Source: Ciona intestinalis (taxonomy: Eukaryota; Chordata; Ascidiacea; Phlebobranchia; Cionidae). Taken from it: a DNA stretch of 64,000 nucleotides. The position numbers were made by a program, and so were the translations under genes. The stretch covers positions 1,008,363 through 1,072,362 of the forward strand of contig NC_020177.2 in NCBI RefSeq assembly GCF_000224145.3, written 5' to 3'. The notes below the pieces were generated by a model. It was not told the origin of the DNA. It saw only the letters and a program-made list of their open reading frames with translations, and searched no databases. Shown piece by piece: positions 56,607 through 64,000 of the stretch (positions within the stretch are counted from its first letter, which is position 1; the number at the start of each line of letters is the position of its first letter).

Positions 56607-59600
56607 ATGAATGAAAAGGACTACACAAGCTTAGAACTTCACACTCCTGCTTCTTTATCTATGTTCCCCAAAGCTTTTTGGGGCCTGCTTGGCGCAGCGT
56701 GGAGCTTTATTGTCTACTTTTTCAGAAAAAATACTCGTAAAGTGAGTTTTTGTTTTATGTTTATACATTCATAGGCACCTAACCTGGGGTAGCAAGGGTA
56801 GGGCGACTCTTTAAATTTGATATTTGACAAATGAAATATTTAAAGAGTCCTGCCAAACTTGGATTACCCTGTTTACAATACATCACATAAAGTATGTTTA
56901 TGTTGTGAATACTTTTTGTAGGCTTTATCTTTGTGGTGTGTGAAATGTGACATTTTAAATTGATGATTCTAATAAACCAGGATCAAATTTGTAGGCTATA
57001 CATTTATCAGTATTAAATTTCTGTTTGTGTATATTTATCTTTCTTAACCTTTTAACATTGACCCAAATAATAAACATGAATGAATAGCAAAGCTTTGACC
57101 CTAAAAGTATAAATCAAACATGTTTTTTAACCATACACAAAATATAAGGATTAAAATATTTTTGATCACTTTAGCAGGCGACCCACTTCTTGTACAAGGA
57201 GCTCAGTAGCACTGCAATTGAGCATTTAAGAATTGTTTGTGATTAAATTTATTATTCAATGTTTTTCTAATTCCAGCTGATAGCTCACCAAACTGTTCGT
57301 TATGAGGTGATGCCCCTTACTCCTATTTCAAGGCTGCGTTTAGGTAATGCATTAAAACATTTAAAAATTCATTATTTTGTTGTTTCAACAAATATATACT
57401 TAGTAAAATATGGGTAATGATGCTGTGGCTAAATAAGTGCAATTACTACATCACTTGCATCTTAACCAAAGAGCACCGGGTTCAAAACTGATGTCATATA
57501 AAAACTTGTCTAGTTTGTAAAACTAATGGTGTGTGTCATGAGAAAATATTTACATTGCCACATAGCTATGTGGGGATTGAAGATAAAACGCTATCTTTGT
57601 TTGATGAACATTTGAAGTTGTAGTTAGAATGTCTTGTTCAATAATACTACCATTGTGTCTGTGTGTGTCCTTGGGTAAATTAGTTCACCCCTTTACTACA
57701 CATTTGCAGTCATACACAAGTTAACACAACACATAAAAAGTTACTTTCTTAAACTGGAAGTTGTTTGTAAATGTGTATGAAATTCATGTGGGATATCATT
57801 TAATTCTATTATTCACACAACAATAAAAGTGTTTTAACGATTAACGCAGTTTAAAAATAATTATATTGTATAATATATATTATATATATTATATATAGGT
57901 ATATTATAAATATAAATATAATATATTATATATAGGCCTAGCCTAGCCTATCCGACTAATAGCTCCAATCTCTATTATATAAAATGTTTAAACATTTACA
58001 GCAACAGCTTTGCCTTTAACTTTGGTGGTGAAACAACTTATTTAAACGATAACTCAGTTTTAAAAAGAACGCCTAGGTTTATGAAGTACGTAAAATGTTT
58101 AATTTTTTAATGTAAATATTATTGACAGGCCAATTAAAGAAAAAGGTTCTTGTATTAGACCTTGATGAGACATTAATCCATTCACGACATGACAGTGGTG
58201 GTTTATTAAGGCCTGCTGTTAAGCCTGACACTCCACCTGACTTTGTTTTAAAGGTGAGTGTTTTGTAAAACTTTATAACTTTTTTTGATTGGTAAAATTT
58301 TGCAATATTTTTTCAATATTTAAAAATTTTATCACTGTATTCTATTTGGTAAACGTTTTGTAACCGTGTTTAGGTTTTTAAAAGTTTCTATAAGTTTTTT
58401 TTTTGCAAAATTGAGTGCTGCTACCTCTAAAAACCCCCCTATTTACGCCACTGATTATTCTCATTTTATCCCAGGTTGTGATAGAGCGCCACCCAGTCAA
58501 ATTCTTTGTACACAAAAGACCTCATGTTGACTTTTTTCTCAGTGTGGTAAGTATTCAGGACTGTATAGGCTACTTAAATATAAAATATATATATAGGGAC
58601 ACGGGTCAAGTTTTAATTTGTGTTTTATCCTAAAAATAGTTACACAGATGTACAGAGGCATGAGGTGAATGAAACAGAGCACCTATGTAATATATACTGT
58701 GGTTGCCACAAGGAAATAAATAACAAATATTAAATCATTGTTAAGTATATTACAATAACTAATAATATCAACACAATAAATAATAATATGAGAAAGTTGG
58801 CCCTTAGATGCCTACCCCTATTGTAGATATTCATTAGTCATTACTAAAATAATATTGATATAAACTTTATATAATTATAGGTAAGCCAGTGGTACGAACT
58901 AGTGGTTTTCACTGCTTCGATGGAGATATACGGGTCCGCTGTGTGCGACCGGTTAGACAAAAATCGCGGAACTTTTAAACGAAGATATTATAGACAGGTA
59001 AGGCCAACTTTTGGAAAAAAATGAAATACTTTCTATTACGTCTACGTCTTTTTAAACACAGTGGTTACTAGTCCGCTATCATTATCAGCTTGTAGGTGTG
59101 TGTCTGTGTGTAAGATGTTTAAAAGTAATTGCTCCAACATGTTGGCACTAACAAAGTTGCTTATTTGGTTACTCTTAACTAAGTGTAGGTGAGGTGTATA
59201 AAGCCACCATATATGGTGTATATTACAACACCCATCTTATAGCTCTTATGTTACCGTACAATACCATAACAAATATGTGTTGACTAATTTGTTTTCCTTA
59301 CTAATAAACAAACATTGTTATACACCCAGCATTGCAAAGTGGACACCGGTAGTTTTACAAAAGATTTATCGTTTGTTCACAATGATCTATCAAGTATTTT
59401 AATCCTTGACAATTCTCCTGGTGCATATAAAGGCTTTCCAGGTGATTTATATTATCTAATATCTTGATATAAAATGCATGAAATGAATACTAAGATATGT
59501 TATGTATTAAGTGGTAATAGTAAACGATTACCATATGTTACAAACATTGGCATCAAAATAATTAAAATACAAGAAAGCATGGATAGTTGGTTGCGCCACC

Positions 59601-60529
59601 GTTATTTTGGGGGGTGGCGCAGCCCCATGAACCAGATCTATCTTATTGCGTATTGGCTTTTAATGTTTACTCGAAAATCCTCAGTTTGCCAAAAGTTGCC
59701 AATTCTATTTTAAGTAGAATGCAGTATAAATATTAAATATGTATTAATATGTATAATTATATGTATAATTATACGAGAGAGTTCCGTCATTTCTCATTAT
59801 ACTAATTTACATCCATCAATGTGTAAAAGAGGGGAGTGGGATTTGATTAAAAAAAATTAGAATTTAGAACCCCCCCCTTATGTATATATATATATATATA
59901 TATATTAATATATATATAATATTTTTACAGAGAACGCAGTTCCGATTAAGTCCTGGTTTGCGGACCCTTTTGATACTTCGTTGTTGAATGTCTTACCCAT
60001 GTTAGATGCAATTAGGTAAGATGGCATAGTGTGATGCAGGTCTTTCCAACTTTTTTTTGCTTGTATGATTTTTTACAGATACTTTTTTATTCAAATACCT
60101 ACAGGCCACAGCCTGTTTTAAATTCTCTGTTTGCCAATTTCTGTTTTGTTATAATGTTGTTTCCATTTTGAAGATGCCGCTTTTACCCTGCTGTTAGGCA
60201 TCTTTACAAACAAGCAGAGCCAAAGTAGCGGATAATACACCCCCACATTAATCAATAATGTTCCTTGTGCTTGACAACTATGTGTGTTGTGTAACTGTAT
60301 AGTCTAGTAAAATGACTTTGGTGAAACTGTAATAAATAAATACCAAGAATCTAACTCTGATCTGATGCTGATAAAGTTGGGTGATTCATGTATAATGAAA
60401 AACACAAGATGAATTTCTTAGCGCCTAATCCCAATTCGTGTATATTAACGTTCTAATTTCCTCATTAGGTTTTGCAATGATGTTCGAAATGTGCTGCAAA
60501 GAAATAAGATCCAACACATGCAATGGTGA
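56607..60529 (+). CDS. CTDNEP1: CTD nuclear envelope phosphatase 1 (Dullard) (8 exons, 257 aa)
   Basis: Exons 56607-56741, 57277-57343, 58129-58253, 58475-58546, 58881-58997, 59330-59441, 59931-60015, 60469-60529; phases agree; 774 nt, stop TGA. A hydrophobic segment at about 22-39 ([17 protein letters not shown]) is the membrane anchor. The HAD-family catalytic motif DLDET is at 78-82 (nucleophile Asp78, acid Asp80). VVFTAS gives Thr144 of motif II, and [10 protein letters not shown] gives Asp199 and Asn200 of the C-terminal motif. The enzyme is a Ser/Thr phosphatase of the nuclear envelope and ER that dephosphorylates lipin with NEP1R1 and dampens BMP signalling (family knowledge). Length matches the human protein (244 aa) with a slightly longer N-terminus. 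AATAAA at 60661-60666. Confidence 0.97.
57865..57945. repeat. TA-rich low-complexity tract
   Basis: Alternating TATATAT and TATTATATA words in CTDNEP1 intron 2. A similar (TA)n tract lies at about 59882-59920 just before exon 7. Confidence 0.85.
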
Positions 60530-62232
60530 TGGGTTACATAGATGGTATGTCTATCACAATTATATAACAGACACACTTAGTCTTATTTAGTTATATTATG
60601 GTATCTCGTGTGTGTGTGCAACTTTCTGATCATGGTTTCTTCTTTTAAAATACAATTTTTAATAAAAAAGTTTTGATAAAGAACGAAATTTTTTTTTTCA
60701 ATAATCTAATTCGAAAAAAAGGGAATTTTATTTTAGGGAGAAAATTTAACACGAAACAACTCGTATCCTCATATAAAGTGCGTGCAGACTTAGACTGTTC
60801 GTTTGTTTTCTCTGCCATAAACTGAACAATTGTTTTATTTCTTTGTTTATGCACTGCTGTCGTAGCATGACAATGATCGTATAGCCCAACACGCGATTTT
60901 ACGTTTCATTTTATATTTTTATGTTCTTCTAGAAAAAAACAAACAACCTAAATTACGAAACATTTCGCAATTTCGAAGATGGTTTACAAAAATTTGGTTT
61001 TCTGTAAAAAAACATTTATTTTACCACGTTTTATTTTAAACAGTTCTTTAGGTTGTTTAATATATTTTCCGCATGAATACTTTTCATTACGCCTAATGCT
61101 GTGTATTGTCATTACAGCATTCCGAAAGTTATATTAAATTAATAAAATTGTGTTTTTAGGAAATTTTCCCCAAAAGCGTCTTTGTTTTTACCCGTGAGTC
61201 TTAAAGCCATTAAAATGAGATATCGTACATTTTCATTAAACCGAACCAACGTACGAAATATACATTAAAAATATCAAAACATTTATGTTAAAAATTTGCT
61301 ATAAGAATTTAGAACAAATATGTCTCCCCTTTGAAGTCGGCGAATCAAAGATCGTAAAAAAAGAGTTATTCTCAACGTAGGAATACTACCACAATACAAT
61401 ATAGTCCGCTATCTATTGATTGTATATTCCAATGCGCGCGTATGGGTATTAACATCGACGATGTCTTCGATTTTTGGCCGGAATACCCGCCACCGGTCCC
61501 CGCCAAGTAATGGTGAGTAAACGCGAAGTTAGAAACCTATATCTCAACCTCTGTGTTACATGAAACACTTACTTTTGGTACGTGACTTATCTAAGTTACC
61601 GCGTGCGTGACTTATGGGATGATCATTTTTCCTGTTTAGCCTACAATTTAGAAAACCCATTAGTGGTCACTTGGTTGGAGAACACGCGCTTTATATTGGT
61701 AGCAGAGACAAGCCTCGAACCCTTAACCTTTGACACACAAGACTAAACAGTAGGGTTTTGAAATTTTGGTATTTGGAATTTATGGCTTTAAATTGTCTTA
61801 ATACCTTATAATGCAGAATAAAATTGCGTTAAAGTAGTTTATTAGGGTGAAAAAATATAGTTGTGACTCTAATGTTAAGCGTTAATGCAAGTATAAGGTT
61901 ATTTCATGGTAGCTGCAATGAAAGAATAGAAAGAATAATTACAAACTGTACGAGGATACTTGAAACAGAAATGGGCAAACTGAAACATATATATTCTGTT
62001 CCACACGATATGTTGGAAACAGTTGCTTTATATATATGTTACCATTCGTATCATTATGTGATTCTAGCAGCCCAGATTTAAACTGGAACCAAATAAAAAA
62101 CGAGGTGTGTTAAGCCACCATATACTTATGGCGCACAATGGACACAACCATATTATAACACTTTTTTTTGCTCGCGAGTGACCAAAATGAATTTTTGTTC
62201 ATTTCTGTTTTTTTTTTAATATTTTTCATTCA
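60530..62232. other. Intergenic region between CTDNEP1 and the right-edge gene
   Basis: It contains the CTDNEP1 3'UTR and a SINE fragment at about 61640-61745 (minus). On plus, an ATG at 61443 opens MGINIDDVFDFWPEYPPPVP and ends at TAA just before a donor-like GGTGAGTAA; this could be a tiny first exon or chance. Confidence 0.4.
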
Positions 62233-63600
62233 TTAATCTGCCACCGCATATACGTTCCCATCCAACACAGACCTCCAGCCAGTAATAACAGGCTGCCATT
62301 CTACCATTGGAACCAAACCGAAAGGATTATACCCTACCAGTGACGTAGCAGAGGGCGGGGGAATCCCCGGAACCGATACAAAACCGGCCAAACTATTCAG
62401 CGCGTGATTTCCGTGTAATAACCACGGGTTTCTGCTTTCGTCGTCGAACGAGATTTTTCGGGATGTTTTTATTTCGGAGTTGCTTATGACGTCACAAGAC
62501 GTTTGTGACGTCACCATCGAGACAGGGGATAAGTTTTCCTCGGAATTATTGGTTTCTTGTATCTTTATTCGTTCGTCGCATATCCACTCACGGCTAAGGT
62601 CTCGCTTCCATTTGTAGTCTATATGACATGAAATAAATTGATCTCTGAATTAGTTTAACCTGAATCGTAATAATAAATTTTACGTATTTGTTCTTGTGCG
62701 GTGTAGCGTTGACAATCGCTAAAACGCGGGTGTTCCGTTTCATACACCTCATGCCAGCTAACGAGTTACCATGTGTAGTGGTTAAGTTTTAGGATTTTTT
62801 CGCTTTAAATTACCTTGCATAAGAATTAACCTGAGACATTTTTAAACAGTTGACTTTTATTCATTCTTACCTCCAAGCACCTTCTGCTCGCTATGGGTAT
62901 TATTGTTTTCGTCCTTGCTTACACAGTGACCCCTATTATGTGAGAAATGTTGCTGGCACGTCAAGCGAGCCAGGGCATTTAATTCCGGCCACATCTCCGT
63001 AGCGCCACCATGCGCCTGGTTGCCGAAATAATTCGGCACCGAATTTTCGCTCCACGTTGGCGACACCACAGTCGAGGTTGACGTAATTTCCGCTACGTCA
63101 TTCGGGTTTGACGTCACAGATTTTGCATTTGATGACGTCATTGTGTCATTTGTTCGACTTCGATCGCTGCAAACAATATTGTGCTGTGTGGTAGGTACCA
63201 TTATACCACATAATATACCTTATTCCATGATCGTGTTTTTAACAACAAGGCTCTTTTATAATCGTTAGAATGCGGGTATATAATTCTATAAATATTCTTG
63301 GTTTACTACCAAGTGGAACGAAAGCAATAATGGACATGCCTTCTTGAGCACGATCGATCCGACCCAGTATTGGATATGTTTAAATTTACGGCAACTTTAT
63401 ATTAAAAACAACCACCCACCGAGTAATCGTGCAAGCGGATACGGGACGTATTTAGAAGTCACGTAAAATAGTGCGTGCACAGTAAGATATCCGTTTAATA
63501 ATTCGGTTGCTTCGCTGAGGATAAATTCATACTCATGTACTTACCTTGAGGTGAAAACATAACTTTCATCTCTTCTGAATTCCTTATCCGTGTCTTCAAT
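62233..63600 (-). CDS. 3' part of an unrecognised gene (at least 3 exons)
   Basis: Exons (complement): 63545-63600, 62871-63166, 62233-62618. Phases 0, 2 and 1 agree and the last exon ends in a stop, giving 246 residues. The gene continues off the right edge. No family recognised. Blocks that look constrained: MWPELNALARLTCQQHFSHN, DYKWKRDLSREWICDER, and the C-terminal PGIPPPSATSLVGYNPFGL and VEWQPVITGWRSV. Pro/Gly and hydrophobic-rich C-terminus without a signal or membrane segment, so an intracellular, perhaps regulatory, protein is guessed. TGACGTCA palindromes occur four times in its exons. Confidence 0.7.
62700..62775 (-). repeat. SINE tail fragment in intron
   Basis: GTTGACAATCGCTAAAACGC, GGGTGTTCCGTTTCATACAC, CTCATGCCAGCTAACGAGTT: the SINE tail words, in an intron of the right-edge gene. 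Confidence 0.65.
63222..63345. mobile_element. Decayed palindromic MITE interior
   Basis: GATCGTGTTTTTAACAACAA, TTGGTTTACTACCAAGTGG: interior words without clear ends. A second fragment lies at about 63735-63815. Confidence 0.4.
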
Positions 63601-63884
63601 CTGCAAAAAAATACGTATCGTTTATTAATTATAAATATTCTCCTTTTATTCACCATGTAATTGACTGTGCATAGTTAGTACAAAATAACTCGCATTCTCT
63701 AATTGTATTTTACAGTATTAACGCTCTTTTAGTGTAGTAAGGATACGGGAATATCGTTTTGTAAATGTCTTCGTTTACTGCCAAATGGGACGAAAAAAAA
63801 GGAAAAACATTAACCATTTTTCTTTCCAAAACCTACTAAACTTGCATGGTTAGTTGTCGTGAAGATACAAATTGGCATTATATA

Positions 63885-64000
63885 GTTGTGTGCAATGTGG
63901 TTTGGGCGCCTGCCTCTAATCCAGAGGTAATGGGTTCAAGGCTCGCCAGCACCGCTATCATTATGGACGCGTGTGTCCTTGGACAAACCACTTAACGGCA
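63885..64000 (+). repeat. Composite SINE, plus-oriented, cut by window end
   Basis: GGGCGCCTGCCTCTAATCC, GGTAATGGGTTCAAGGCTCG (box B-like) and GTGTGTCCTTGGACAAACC: the tRNA head in plus orientation. The rest lies beyond the window. Confidence 0.75.

Overview
The window is animal nuclear DNA: AT-rich, with short GT-AG introns, multi-exon genes on both strands, and several families of dispersed non-autonomous repeats. The repeats (a tRNA-headed composite SINE and a palindromic MITE whose ends read TAGGGTGGGGGAAGATGGGACAC), the compact introns and the protein sequences suggest an ascidian tunicate, most likely Ciona. That identification is inference from style and memory; no database was searched. 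There is one 50-base assembly gap (22367-22416).

Layout. 0.8-2.3 kb (minus): three-exon gene for a small secreted peptide with a WGRRRR cationic core and an acidic tail. 2.7-2.9 kb (minus): lone cysteine-rich exon. 4.2-10.4 kb (plus): 12-exon coiled-coil gene of the TSNAXIP1 N-terminal-domain type, closest by memory to vertebrate C6orf118. 11.2-17.2 kb (minus): complete 10-exon RASSF2/4/6-type Ras-association + SARAH gene. 17.2-26.9 kb: gene-poor, with MITE fragments, tandem repeats, a GC-rich island, a retrotransposon ORF1 cut by the gap, a small secreted CX3C peptide gene (minus, 23.5-24.4 kb), and two inverted related promoter-like modules. 27.0-54.2 kb: nine Ly6/uPAR-like (LU, three-finger) genes, called LU1-LU9 here, all with a four-exon plan (signal peptide, LU first half, LU second half, D/N-x-C-N plus GPI-anchor tail). 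LU1-LU4, LU6 and LU7 are on minus; LU5, LU8 and LU9 on plus. 56.6-60.5 kb (plus): complete 8-exon CTDNEP1 (Dullard) phosphatase. 62.2-63.6 kb (minus): 3' part of an unrecognised gene running off the right edge.

All multi-exon models were built by hand from splice sites, reading phase and protein similarity. For every complete model the summed exons are a multiple of three and end in a stop, which is strong internal support.

The main discovery candidate is the LU cluster. Five members carry the usual ten LU cysteines or ten plus an extra pair. The four neighbouring minus-strand members LU1-LU4 have all lost the eighth cysteine and all gained one cysteine just after the DNCN motif, so the total stays at ten. 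This suggests a rewired disulfide in one subclade. A relic of further LU exons, a recent tandem duplication (LU6/LU7) and a GC-AG intron (LU8) show the cluster is turning over rapidly. MITE copies are unusually dense here.
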